Source of the DNA: Gonatopus flavifemur
Taxonomy: Eukaryota; Arthropoda; Insecta; Hymenoptera; Dryinidae
Reading direction: 5' to 3'
Length of the DNA stretch: 64,000 bases
NCBI GenBank assembly: GCA_018340375.1
Contig: JAFFJZ010000006.1
Span: 29,580,001 to 29,644,000 of the forward strand
The notes beneath the pieces were generated by a model that saw only the letters and a program-made list of their open reading frames with translations, made no database searches and was not told the DNA's origin. The position numbers and the translations under genes are program-made. Positions 34,820 to 46,161 of the stretch are shown piece by piece; within the stretch, counting starts at the first letter, position 1, and the number at the start of each line of letters is the position of its first letter.

Positions 34820-34855
<36 letters not shown>

Positions 34856-35448
34856 ACGTTTCTCATAACATTTCATACGTAGCAGAATTATGTTAAAAAA
34901 AAAACTAATATATCTTCGTAATAATGTCGCGAAATTGACATAAAAGAGAACACCTGACATCAGAAAATCATCTGAAAAAAATAACTGCAGATGAAATCTC
35001 TGCCACTTGGAGTTTGATTGAATTATTTTGTACACCTGCTTTTTGTAATTACATTTATATAATTGCAGAAACCGATATTACGTATCGTATTTTGCGTCCT
35101 GTGTCGTTCATATCGAACAGCTGTACGCGGTATATAAATTTGTGGACGAGAAAAGAAAGGAAAGTCTTCTTGAAACAGAAAAAACAAACATCTTATTTTT
35201 GAAGTATTGTTGATTGATTCCAACGCAAGATGCGTGGAAGACTTTTTTATTTTCTCAAGTTATCGGAATACATTCATGTTCCTTGCGAGAAAACGAAGAT
35301 AACTGTTTGGTTTCCATGGATGATATTTCGAATAACAACGGAACTTCATTAATTAAATCGTTGGGACTTCAGTCGATTCTGTTCGAGAGGGGAAGAGAAA
35401 GACGATGGAATAACAAAGTGCCTTCACGATAGCAGGAAATATTTTTTG
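33212..35448. other. Non-coding stretch, no gene recognised
   Basis: Contains only short open frames and CT microsatellites (34138-34151 and 34826-34852). No transposon ends were paired. Confidence 0.45.
34826..34852 (+). repeat. (CT)n microsatellite
   Basis: About thirteen CT units preceded by a short C run. The arginine/glutamate repeat it encodes on the minus strand is artefactual. Confidence 0.9.
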
Positions 35449-35452
35449 TTAA

Positions 35453-35590
35453 GGAGATACCAATGGCGTGACAGCGACCAAATCGCTTATTATGAATTAC
35501 GAGCAAACGTTTCGATATAATCAAAATATCGCTCTGTACAACAGCACTTCTCTGATTCAAGTAGAACGATGTTTTGATTGAATCGTCTCC
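35453..35590. mobile_element. Partial copy of TTAA foldback MITE family I
   Basis: TTAA at 35449-35452 is followed by GGAGATACCAATGGCGTGAC, ACCAAATCGCTTA, AATATCGCTCTGTACAACAG and CTTCTCTGATTCAAGTAG. The order is the same as in 28699-28901, but the second half is missing, so it is truncated and no longer a full foldback. Confidence 0.6.
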
Positions 35591-36640
35591 TCGATGGTTC
35601 GAGCTTGTGAAAACAAAGAAATATAATTTTCCATCAATTATGAATTATAGGATTCGTTGTTTACAACTTATTGTCTACTTTAGTGGAAAAAATTCGAACC
35701 AAAGTGCTGTAGTTTTGAGCGAAACGTCGTTATTTGCAAGTATACTTGTAATTATAGGCGTTGAAATCCTCAATGAATCGATTTCCCTCGATTTTTCGTA
35801 CAATTATATAAATTGCATACAAAATAAAATACCGTAGGGTGAACAAATTGAATCATTCAAAAGATCCAGAATTGTAAAAAAGCACAAACGAGTCGTGTAC
35901 GATGTTCTTTTATCAACTCCATCTCCCGACTCGTAAGTCCTGAAACATTGTGCATTTGCGCACACATTATTTTCGCCATTCTTCCTCGTTTTTATGCAGT
36001 TTCTAGTTGTTTTGATAATATGATTACGGTTTTGCGCCCGTTGGAGCTGCATACGTGGGTGTGCGGATGAAGAAAAGAATGAAACAAAGTGCTCATAGCA
36101 GTCATAGCGTTAAACGCTTTGCATATCTGTCAGAATTCAATTATTTTCCAACGTTGAATCGTGCATCATTTGATATGAGAATTTTATTCATAGCTGTTGT
36201 ACACGTGATAAAATAAAATTACAATATTTTGTTTGTAGTATCCGGAAACTATGTTTCGAATAACTAGAAGATGAACTTGGAAGTATTCGTTTAAAAATTC
36301 CGAATTCTATACCAGAAATTATTGAATAACTTTGTCTTGAAAAACTCTGATCAAATCCTCTGATGAAAAATATGATATCCCAATGAGTAATGTTTTCATA
36401 TCGAGACCCACGTATTCCACTCCGGGAAAATTTGTCAAGAAACCGTGCCAACAGGTGCGCAGGATGTTTATCATATCAGTTATGAAAAACAATGGATTTG
36501 TCAAATTTGGTGGGATACGACGTATGAGAACGTGAATATCGATATGGGAAATTTTACAGTTATATCATGGATCGTGATAGATGAAAATTACAGGAAGTTT
36601 TCAGAAAAGCCGAAAAGAAGTTCTCAAACTAAAATTTTTT
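35591..36640. other. Non-coding stretch, no gene recognised
   Basis: Only short overlapping open frames, none with a recognisable motif. Confidence 0.45.
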
Positions 36641-36812
36641 AGAGTGAGATTTCACTCTTCAGCCAGCCAAAAGTGAGCCTGTCGAAATTAGAGTCAAATT
36701 TTCACTCTACAAGAGTAACACGAGTGAAAATCCAACTTGAAACGGACTAGCTCACTTCTGAGACTTAATGGAGCGAAACACGTGATTTTTCACTCTTTCA
36801 GATTTAGAGAGT
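36641..36812 (-). repeat. Dispersed AGAGTGA-rich repeat, copy 1
   Basis: Its right end (CACGTG then ATTTTTCACTCTTTCAGATT and TAGAGAGTA) is, in reverse complement, nearly identical to 62635-62669 (34 of 35 positions). ACTCT/AGAGT words recur throughout in both orientations and can form hairpins. The two copies lie in opposite orientation, so this is a mobile or formerly mobile family. Confidence 0.6.
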
Positions 36813-37086
36813 AAATCGGGTATTTGTGTTTATAAAAATCAATAGATCGTGACGATCATCAATTCTAATGAAATCAATATTGACGGACGAAGAAATTCCC
36901 ATACATTATAGCTCCCGGATCTTTTCAATTCAAATGAAATCGGATTTTTCAAGCAGCGCCGAGTCCGATGAATAAAATAACGGATCGAATCATTAAACAA
37001 TCACTGCCAAATAAACGAGAAGATGAGTATCGATTACCTTTCACCGCTTTTGAAAGATTTTACACACAAAAAAAAATTGACTAAGG

Positions 37087-37114
37087 TGCCGGCGCTAGTA
37101 TCCCCTTGAGAGCC
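37087..37114. repeat. Terminal fragment of TTAA MITE family I
   Basis: GCCGGCGCTAGTATCCCCTT followed by GAG resembles the right end of 28699-28901 (CGCCACTAGTATCGCCTTAA). Only the end survives, and the TTAA has decayed to TTGA. Confidence 0.35.
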
Positions 37115-39970
37115 ATCCTGTGAACCATCTAATTCTTTGTGAGTCATCGTAGTACTTCGTATTCCCCTTATTCTTGTCGGGAGATCCGAAGAGAAAGCTC
37201 TAACACGCACGTCAATAACCGTGACAATGAATTTAGGACTTTATTGTACCGGCTGTACGATCCTTCTGATTCTCATTTACCTGGGAAAAAAGACTCCTGC
37301 TGAGTCACTTGGTATTTCACAGTTTTCAAACTCGTGAGAATGAAGGAAATTTGTGTAGTAGTTAAAATACTTCGGGAAATTCTTCTAAAAATAAGTCTTC
37401 TTGGAACGAAATTATCATGCGAACCTGTATCGTTAAGCGATTCGACACAGGGTCGTGAAGGAATCAAAATATTGTGTGGAGTATACCATGCTCCTAATTC
37501 CCCCGCTACCGGTGCCTTTCTTTTTCCTTGAATTGTAAATTATCGACTTACTTTGTATATTTTTGGATGACACGAAATTTCGGATTCTTTTGGAACGCCA
37601 TACTAATTTTATGAATAGGTAAAATAAAATTATACAGGGAACAGGAACTATAATTTTTTAGATGGTTTGTTTGATTTTCAAGATCAATGCTCAAAATTAC
37701 CTGCAAATTGGGAAAAATGTTGAGCAGCGTATTTTCCATCTTAAGCTGTATGAATATGAGAGCAGATTAATTGCTCCTGCGGAGATTCGCTGTACGGTCT
37801 TCCGTGGCTTGCAAAATTAAATAAATTTTAAGCTTCCGGAGTGGAGCCACGTCTTGTATCGGTTGGTTGCCGCCCTGAAGAAGCCAGTTGATAATAGAGA
37901 TAATATTGGAACACCAACCAGGGATCTCTTTGCTACTGGGTAATAACTTCCAGCGAAATAGTGGAAGTTTTCAGTTCAAATTCTTCATACTACGAATTTG
38001 ATTCCCATCGTTTATCAAAAAGTGCGCGAGGTTTTCAATCTCTGATAGCCAAGTTGTGTGATTTCTCTGAAAACATGCGAAATCTGACAGAAATCTCTTC
38101 ATTTCTGAGATTGATACCAAATTCCTTAATCCTCGTTGTGAAGCAGCACATCACGAATATCCATTTGACATCCACATTTGATGACCTCTCGTGACTTTTG
38201 CTCGCAAAAACATCTCCGCGTGAATGCGGAAACAAAACAATACCTTCAAAATAGTATTTCTGTTATTCAAAAATCACTCGATATTCGAACGATAATTGAA
38301 AACCGTAATAAAGGTAGCATGCAAGAAGCAACGTTAACAAACATCAATCGAATCACACCTGTCCAAATAATACAATGACATGTAAGTTCTATTTTTAATT
38401 ATTATTTAACCTGTCACAACACATAATTTTTATACCTTTTTTTACAAATTAACAAAAGCAATGAAGAATCCATATATGCTTATTATAAGATATTATTCGA
38501 ATTTTGCGGATATTTCATTATTGATTACGTTGTTGTTTTGTTTTTGTATTATTATCGCTTCTCTCTCTCTCTCTCTCTCTCTCTCTTTCGTCAGAAAATA
38601 GATAAAACAGAATTAAATCAGCGATGACCGCGTTATAATAATTTCTGATAAATTTCAATGATACCAGTAATTTTTTGCAATCACGATAATGAATTGAGAT
38701 TAAATTCCATCGACGAGATTGAGAATAAAGGGCTTGTTAAACTCTCGAATGAACTCTCCGAAAGAATTTCGTTAACGCAATCGCTCAGATTGAGATAAAT
38801 GACGGGTATGAAGCGTTGAAAAATATGTTCAACTTTTGTCCACGAGTTGGAAAATCGTGAGAACGTTTTCAATACCGGTTACAAAAATGTGAGATCGATA
38901 TTGCTTCGTGCAACAGTTTGAACTGTTGCGAATCGTTGTGGACATAGCATCCGAGTAAATTGAATCACATTATCGATCTGATATAATTCAGGCAATGCGT
39001 ACAAGCCAGTAACGGTCATGTAAATTCCATTTCAATGAGACATAATGGTTATGCATTGACATAAGCGTTAGCGTCCCTCCTTACATCCTTACATCTTACG
39101 GGTGCGCATACATAGATTTCCACGTAGCGCGTAACATCGCTTCTTATTCTTAGATTTTTCCAATGCCCGCGTGTGTTATATCGATGAAATGGATATTATT
39201 TTCTTTTTCTGTTTTTTTTTGTTATTCGAACGTACGCCTTTATGTGTCTTTCGGTCGGCCTCGTTAAAAATACTTCTCTTGTTGTCCTCGTTCACCATTC
39301 CTCTCGCTCGCGACCTGGATCCGAAATATACATTTCACTCGTTCGTGCAATCATCGGGCAATGAAACAAACGAGACTCGTTAAACACGACATTTCTTGAT
39401 ATTCGACTCGACCACTGAGAAAAGGAAAGACCTTTCCTCCGGAATTGCCGACGATATTGTTTATATTAGGATCCGCGTATGTAGATGCAATAGTTGGATC
39501 CAAGTTCCTCCCAAGTCATCCAACGGATCGATGCGTGGAACATCGTCGGGAGGAGGGTAGATTTACATGTAACTCGATTTTTGTCTATGTCCAATAACCA
39601 TAGAATATAAATTGTCCTATTCCTAACGATAAATCTTCATCGACGAAACGGAAGTCGTGTTGTTGTTGTTCTCTGTTTCATCGTCACGGAAGGATCCATG
39701 AAAAGTGTCTGATAAAGATTGATGAGATACATTCGATGTGTGTACGTGTATGCTTTGGCGAATGTAAATCAATTCGATACGTTGTCAGTTTATCAGATTG
39801 GTATCCACCAATTGCTGATTATTCCATGAGTTATTGAGAGTGATGTATGCATTGAATCCTTTCCAACAGAACAAATTCTATTTCATTCTCTCAGAAGTAA
39901 TCGAGAAAATTTCCTTTTACAGGTTAGGAAATTCAATTCCAGACGTTCGATTAGTTCTTACTTTGCACTT
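37115..39970. other. Non-coding stretch, no gene recognised
   Basis: No credible coding frame. A CT microsatellite is at 38561-38586. Confidence 0.45.
38561..38586 (+). repeat. (CT)n microsatellite
   Basis: About thirteen uninterrupted CT units. Confidence 0.9.
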
Positions 39971-40145
39971 GGCTAGCACGGACATGGACAGCCATCAAAT
40001 TAGCTTGTTATAGCAAAAACATTTGCATTTGTAGCTGATTTATTTGCGGTGGTAGCTAAAATTTAGCTGCGAGAGCTAATTTAATGGCTCTCCGTGTCTG
40101 TGCTAGCCATTTAGCTGCTGCAGCTAAATTATTTCTTCCGTGTGT
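39971..40145. mobile_element. Second, end-truncated copy of the 49053 palindrome family
   Basis: Starts at GGCTAGCACGGACATGGACA and ends ATTATTTCTTCCGTGTGTA. It contains the same GCTAGCACGGACA..GACAGCC blocks in inverted orientation and the same TTTGCATTTGTAGCTGATTT centre as 49053-49277. The first ~35 bp of the left arm are missing. Confidence 0.75.
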
Positions 40146-42813
40146 ACAGACACCGTGAATAGAAATCGTTTTGCCTCATCACTGGGCCAATAATATTAGT
40201 TTCATATATCGCCGATCGATGAGACTTGCTATTATTGACATCAATGGTTTAGGGTCGTGCCATTATTGGACCCATCGATCGTCGATCCCTGTACGAGAAA
40301 TAGCAAAGTCGTTAAATCCTGTTCTGCACAAAAAAATAAGAACATTCGAATTATTCAAAAAGTGCAATGAAAAACATTTAATTAAATGTTTCGAAGAGTC
40401 CGAACAGTCTCTTTGGACAACAAAAGCGGAAATTAATCCACACTTTATATTCAGCAAATCAAATATATACGCTATCATTGAAATTTGAGAACAATCAAAA
40501 GCAACACTCTCTATCAAATGAACGAGAAGAACAACAACATGAACGACACTGATTTATTCATTCAAAATAGCGCAATGAACGGTCATCGTTATCTAAAAGG
40601 GAAAAAAAGAAAAATGCGTATCGACGGTATTCATTCCACTCAATAATAATATGTTTATCAAATTCATTTGAATATTCCATTGAGTTGAAAACGCGATTTG
40701 GCATAAACACAAATACATAACTTGTAACATGAATAAGAAGTATCAGCTGAATCATTAGTGTAAATGACAAAATATTATTTCAAAATGGATCATGTTTATA
40801 TGGTTGAACTCAGCACTTTTTAGACCCCCCAAGAAGAATGCACATTCAATTGATGCAAGAAAAAATATTATTTCAACCCGCATGTCAGTTATAAACATCT
40901 GATTCATTAATGTACTTCAAAAGGTGGGTGGAATTCTGTAGATGAAGGTGTATCGAATCTTCGTAATTGTTCGAGGTAATTGGAGAAAAAAATTCAACAC
41001 CCTAACAAGGGTGATGACATATTTTTGAAATTATATACAATTTATGTATAAATTATATATAATTTTGAAAATGTTCTCACTCGGGTGCATGGGATCGATT
41101 TGATGAATTTTTTGTTCTGATAAGTACTTCTCCAATATTGAAAAATAAATGTGCGAAAATTGGAACAATTTCCCTTAAAGGCGATCGTGGAAATCATTTT
41201 GAATGCTGAGATCATTATTATAGAGACTTCCGTTATAAAATCGAACTCAGACCTTTCAGAAGTTTTTCAAATAAAAATACGTTTTATTGCGTGATGTAGA
41301 CGTGTAGAAGTGTGAAAATTTTATAAGTTACCTTATGCAATCACACACATAGGATGTCTGTCTACTTCTATCTGATTCTGACAACAGGATATCTGTCCAG
41401 GAACGCATCTAAAAAGCCTAGATTTTTGGAAGATTCTGTCATTTGTTTGCACGAGCAAAAAAATCATACACCGCACCTGCTATCCCTTCGCCGCAATTCT
41501 GGGAAAAAAACACTGTTAAAATTTTGCAATTTCTGCTATGCTTGTAATCACCAATTCTCTTTTGGCGAGCTTTTGGAAGTTTTCTTCAAAGAAAAATTGA
41601 TGATGCACTGAAAAATTTAGTAATTTTGGTCCTCATTTTCGATTGAATGAAGAAGCAAAGAAAGAACGAACACAAGACTCATAGATTTTTGGAAGTTTCC
41701 TCATAGCTTCTCTGTTTTGTGTTCATCCTTCAACCTTCCAGAATTTTTGTAAAACCTCATCTATATAAATTCCACAAGTGTTATACGTTGATCATTACAA
41801 ATCCTCAAATTTGTTTCCTTTGGCAACTTGTTTGTTATTACATTTGTACGTCAATTCATTCCCACAACATTTGTAACCTTCCTGCCTGGTTGCAGCAAGA
41901 AATGAACAACAGTGAACGCCTAGATTAATCAAACTCAAAACATACAAGATATGCGCACACAAGATGACGCATTTAAGCTACTTTACAACGAAGCGATCTC
42001 AAGTAGTTATTGCACATGCTTTGAATATACACCCCCGTCGGATAAGAAAACAACGGGGGAATAATATTTTCGCACCTCTTTTGAACGAGCCACGGCTTTG
42101 TTTTGGCACATCTTAAGAAAGAATTCTTCTACATTCTCCTTCGTTGGAGGCTTCGGAATATTCCATTCACCTCGTATCAATAACAAACGCCTCGTTATCG
42201 GAAGAAAAATGGAAAATATTGTTGGGGTATTTTAAATTTGTATCTTCTTCGTTATTAGAGTTCATTGATCGAATTTCAACGGGGATCGAGTTGGCGATAA
42301 ATAACGTTGCTGATCCGAGTATACAATTACGAATACAAATCAGAAACGCACCCTGTATGCGAGACGTAACCTCCTACACTCGTTCGGTTAAATGTACAAC
42401 TTTCATATGCCCGTACCTGACCATTTCTGTCGACGAACAGCGACAACGGAAGTTTCTTACGTAAAATGGACAATCCACCTATCCACCCACCCACCAACCA
42501 ACGCCTATAATCCATTCAAGTTTTCGTCACTATTTCATAGTTAATGTACTCTTTCATACGTTAGATACGTTACGCTATACGCGATAAATTTGAATTATAT
42601 ATGATATTTTTTGAAAAATCATTTCTCTTCGATTTGGATTTCAATTGATGCATGATTGATGCAATGATGATTCCATCCCTCGAGGGTTCTATAATTATCA
42701 TACGATTCTCTCAAGTTTCTCATGGATGAGAATAAATATTATTTCAATCAACTAATTTCCTCTCGACCTTTCTCTTTCCTCTCATTTCCTCCTCCTCTCC
42801 CTCTTTATCGGTA
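40146..42813. other. Non-coding stretch with one repeat relic
   Basis: A shortened copy of the AT-rich CCCGAGT repeat lies at 41019-41091 (TATATACAATTTATGTATAA, ending CACTCGGG). Open frames up to 106 codons (40171-40488, 42144-42464) have no recognisable domain. Confidence 0.4.
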
Positions 42814-42826
42814 GTTTCAATCCATT

Positions 42827-43120
42827 GTGGTTGAAGGACTTGCGCACATGACGAAACTCGTGGCTCACACAAACGATGCCAAAATTTCTTTGGCAAACAG
42901 TGCGGTAAATAAGTCGCCATTGAGACGAATCAAAAGAGGATTGAGAGATTCTGATCCAAGAACGAAGAGGCAGTCGAAGCCATGCCCCGGTTTAGTCACT
43001 GGCAACCACTCTATACCTTCCATCTATACCCTTAAAAAACTTACTTTTTTCATATTTTTTAGCTCCTCCTTTTCCATCTCGCGATACAGTACCATCTCGA
43101 CTACATATATATGTATATAA
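42827..43120 (+). CDS. Unsupported open frame after an acceptor-like tract
   Basis: A long pyrimidine tract (CCTCCTCCTCTCCCTCTTTA then TCGGTAG, ending 42814) precedes an open frame that runs to 43120. It includes SPLRRIKRGLRDSDPRTKRQ with several dibasic sites, as in secreted peptide precursors, but there is no signal peptide and no amidation glycine in a known peptide context. The last third is low-complexity phenylalanine/serine. It may be a terminal exon or chance; chance is more likely. Confidence 0.15.
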   Translation: MVEGLAHMTKLVAHTNDAKISLANSAVNKSPLRRIKRGLRDSDPRTKRQSKPCPGLVTGNHSIPSIYTLKKLTFFIFFSSSFSISRYSTISTTYICI

Positions 43121-43140
43121 TAATATATATATATATAAAA

Positions 43141-43531
43141 TATATCCCTTTTCTATAAAAGACATGTGACGGAAGTACCGCGACTCCTTTTCCGTAACTC
43201 TGATTGGTTGTTTGTCATTTCCGTGGGAGGTAATTTATTATTTCTTCAGAACGCACACTTTGGCGCCTTTTGCCCTTCTCCCACGAAATTGCGCTCCGTG
43301 ATTATCGGTTTATTTAACGTTTGTTAAACAAAATATCATACTGGGGAGGAGGACGGGAAGAGAATTTGTTGTTTTGGGGAATTAACAGTCGGTATTCGGT
43401 CTACGTCGAGGATAAAATCGTGGAACTGATTTCAATTAAGCACAAAAAGGTCATAGTGATTGTATTCTACGGGAAAATAATAGTAAATAGTAGTGTAGTG
43501 GATATTTGTGGTGCATAATAGTGTTATATAG
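43141..43531 (+). promoter_or_regulatory. Candidate CCAAT/E2F promoter and non-coding leader
   Basis: ATTGG at 43203-43207 is an inverted CCAAT box, and TTTGGCGCC at 43259-43267 fits the E2F/DP consensus. Downstream is a purine-rich leader-like stretch that ends in GTGAG|GTAAGG, a strong splice-donor match with GT at 43532-43533. An AT-dinucleotide tract lies immediately upstream. The layout suits a 5' non-coding exon whose gene continues to the right, but no coding exon is visible. Confidence 0.28.
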
Positions 43532-43696
43532 TGAGGTAAGGATGGTTACAATCTTGGAAACTAAATTCATCTACAATCTAGTTTTATTCAATGATTTAAA
43601 AATATCTAAATATATCTACTAGTATATAAAAGTAGGAGACAGCAAAGGAATCACAATTATCGATCGTGTCGACAAACTCTCAATTCTTCACGTTTC

Positions 43697-43700
43697 TATA

Positions 43701-43732
<32 letters not shown>
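43697..43732. repeat. (TA)n microsatellite
   Basis: An interrupted run of about seventeen TA units; a shorter similar run is at 43104-43140. Confidence 0.9.
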
Positions 43733-43738
<6 letters not shown>

Positions 43739-44280
43739 CGTATATATCTATGCCTATATCCGTACGTGTCCGTAGTACGCATCAGTTTGAACAAAAGTGT
43801 CTGCCTGCGCGCGTTTGTTTCCACCACCGATGAAACTCGCGATTGATCGACGATGGATCGACTGTGAGATAGTGATCGATCGAATAATTCTTGTTATCTA
43901 GACCTTCCTTCTTCGGATCCCTCGGCTTCCTCCAGTGTACCTAGAATATATCTGTCGAATATAAATCCGTGAGTTATTTAAATTGAGTCTGAATTGACGT
44001 TTTAAAATGTATTTTTCTTACTTCACATTTATTATCGTGAAATAAGGGGAGGCTGGTTCGAGTGTACGGCAGGGATGAATCGAATCAAACTACCTCGTGA
44101 ATCGTTCGATCATTAAACGCAGGAGAAAAAAGTAATTTCGCTGTTCAAGGACGATAATACGTTACACAATCGATTATATTCGTTCCTCCAATAACGCGCG
44201 AACGGGGTGATTGAGAAATAAAAGTCTAGAGTGGGTGATGCGTGTCGAGAGGAATTTGATATAATTAATTTGTACTTTTT

Positions 44281-44319
44281 TTCTTCCTCTTCTTCTTCTT
44301 CTTCTTCTTCTTCTTCTTT
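44281..44319 (+). repeat. (CTT)n microsatellite
   Basis: About twelve CTT units. The lysine run it encodes on the minus strand is a by-product. Confidence 0.9.
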
Positions 44320-44805
44320 AGACTCATCTGTGGTTTGTGAAAATAATCTGAATATTCTATAGGTATTTTGTTTGGAAATAACTTGGTTCGAGATGAGGTC
44401 GGATGTAAACCATGAATATGGAACGTATGGAGAGTGAAGGACTCTTTTGTAGAAACCATCTCGTTAAAAGTCGTCTCGTTTAAAACCGTCACGTTAAAAG
44501 TCGGCCCCGATAAGGGGAAAAGTTTTAATTGTATGTCTCAGAGAAGGAATCGACAGTCAACAATTCCATGTTTTATAAGATTAGAAATATGGATTATTTC
44601 ATGTTTCGTCGAGTGATCTTGAAGATTTCCACTTGTTCTTCTGCGTTTTACATTGCGTGAACAAATTTTCTATACTCTTGGAAAAAAAATTATTTCATAA
44701 TAACCAATGTTTGAATTATTCAAATTGCAACAATACTCCCCAGAAGTGAACCTATCGAACTTTGGTCTTTGAATTTTTAGATTATATAACTGTACTTTGA
44801 TACAA

Positions 44806-45384
44806 CCCACGCGGAGAAAAATGCGGCTAGAAAATACAGTAATTTTCAAGATAATCTAAAAATATTTCGCAACTTTTTGGTGAACATATATTTTAATAAC
44901 AAGGAATGGGAAATTATTAATACATAACGAAAGGTGACAAGAAATACGAACTTTCCGAAAATCTCCGTACTAAAGTGGTGCTATAAGTGAAATAGTATAA
45001 TGTTTACAACTGAATGTAGTAAAAATTCAAACTTTATGGTGTTAAATTGCGTTAAATCGAAAGATTTTTTCAAACAATTATGCTATTATACTTATAGCCC
45101 CAAATAGAAAACCATGAAAACCATGCCCTGAATATTTTGTAACATAATGTGCCATAAACATACTATCATGCACTTCGTTCAGCTCGCAATGATGCATAAA
45201 ATGTAGACATCATGTCTTCATTATGGTACCATCACCTCGTTTTGCTACCAATAGCAATGCTTCATGCGGAACCTTGGTACCATGATGCAAACATTTCTTG
45301 GCATTATTAAGGCATTTTTCTATCTAGGAGCACTGCTCTTGTACAAAATCGAGTCATATTCGAACAATCATTTTTCTCCGTGTG
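44806..45384. mobile_element. MITE with CCACRCGGAGAAAAATG ends
   Basis: Left end CCACGCGGAGAAAAATG and reverse-complemented right end CCACACGGAGAAAAATG differ by one base in 17. The 579-bp interior is AT-rich with imperfect ATGATGCA / GGTACCAT repeats and no coding frame. The ends belong to the same group as 12872-13118. Confidence 0.7.
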
Positions 45385-45427
45385 GAATTTTATCATTTAC
45401 ATTCTAAAATTCGTCAATCTCTCTTAA

Positions 45428-46157
45428 GGGGAGGGGGGGGGGGTAATTCGATCAAAAAATAGCCTATTTTTATGAATTTTGATTGAAAAACCAGTTGATT
45501 TAAATGAATTTATTTTAACGGGATATTATTAAGTAACATTTGAAATATATTGTGTAAAATTTTCATTGAAAAATATCCAGATATGCGCCGGTGGAAGCAA
45601 TTTTCAATGAGCGCCAAAAAAAAAGGGTTTTGCGGTGGACAACATAACTCAGGATTGGATCATCTGAAACAAAAAAATCAAAAAGATTCTGTTAGTTTAT
45701 GAGTTTTTCTAGGTAACCTCGTCGAGTTTTTTTTTTTTCAATTTTTGGATTTTTTATGGCACTTAGAAGTCAAAATACCGATTTTTGACGCAAAAAATCA
45801 ACAATTAAGTCGTTATAAAATATACTTTAAATTAAAAAAAAAAAAAAAACTCGACGAGGTTACCTAGAAAAACTCATAAACTAACAGAATCTTTTTGATG
45901 TTTTTGTTTCAGATGATCCAATCCTGAGTTATGTTGTCCACCGCAAAACCCTTTTTCTTTTGGCGCTCATTAAAAATTGCTTCCACCGGCGCATATCTGG
46001 ATATTTTTCAATGAAAATTTTACACACTATATTTCAAATGTTACTTAATAATATCCCGTTAAAATAAATTCATTTAAATCAACTGGTTTTTCAATAAAAA
46101 TTCATAAAAATAGGCTATTTTTTGATCGAATTAACCCTAACCCCCCCCCCCCCCCCC
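45428..46157. mobile_element. TTAA-flanked long foldback with G/C-run ends
   Basis: TTAA at 45424-45427 and 46158-46161. The arms are near-perfect reverse complements of over 300 bp each: left 45428-45740, right 45834-46157. They share the blocks AAAAAATAGCCTATTTTTAT, CAGATATGCGCCGGTGGAAG, TTTTGCGGTGGACAACATAA and GGTAACCTCGTCGAG. The outer ends are a G-rich run on the left and a 17-base C run on the right. The loop is only about 90 nt, AT-rich. No coding frame. A transcript would form a long double-stranded hairpin. Confidence 0.88.
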
Positions 46158-46161
46158 TTAA

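Noticed and set aside
40177..40275. Weak inverted words GGCCAATAAT / ATTATTGGACC
   Set aside because: Arms are only about 11 bp with poor extension; likely chance.
46129..46161. TTAACCCTAACC followed by a C run, telomere-like
   Set aside because: Only one or two telomere-like units; the sequence is simply the end of the TTAA foldback element.
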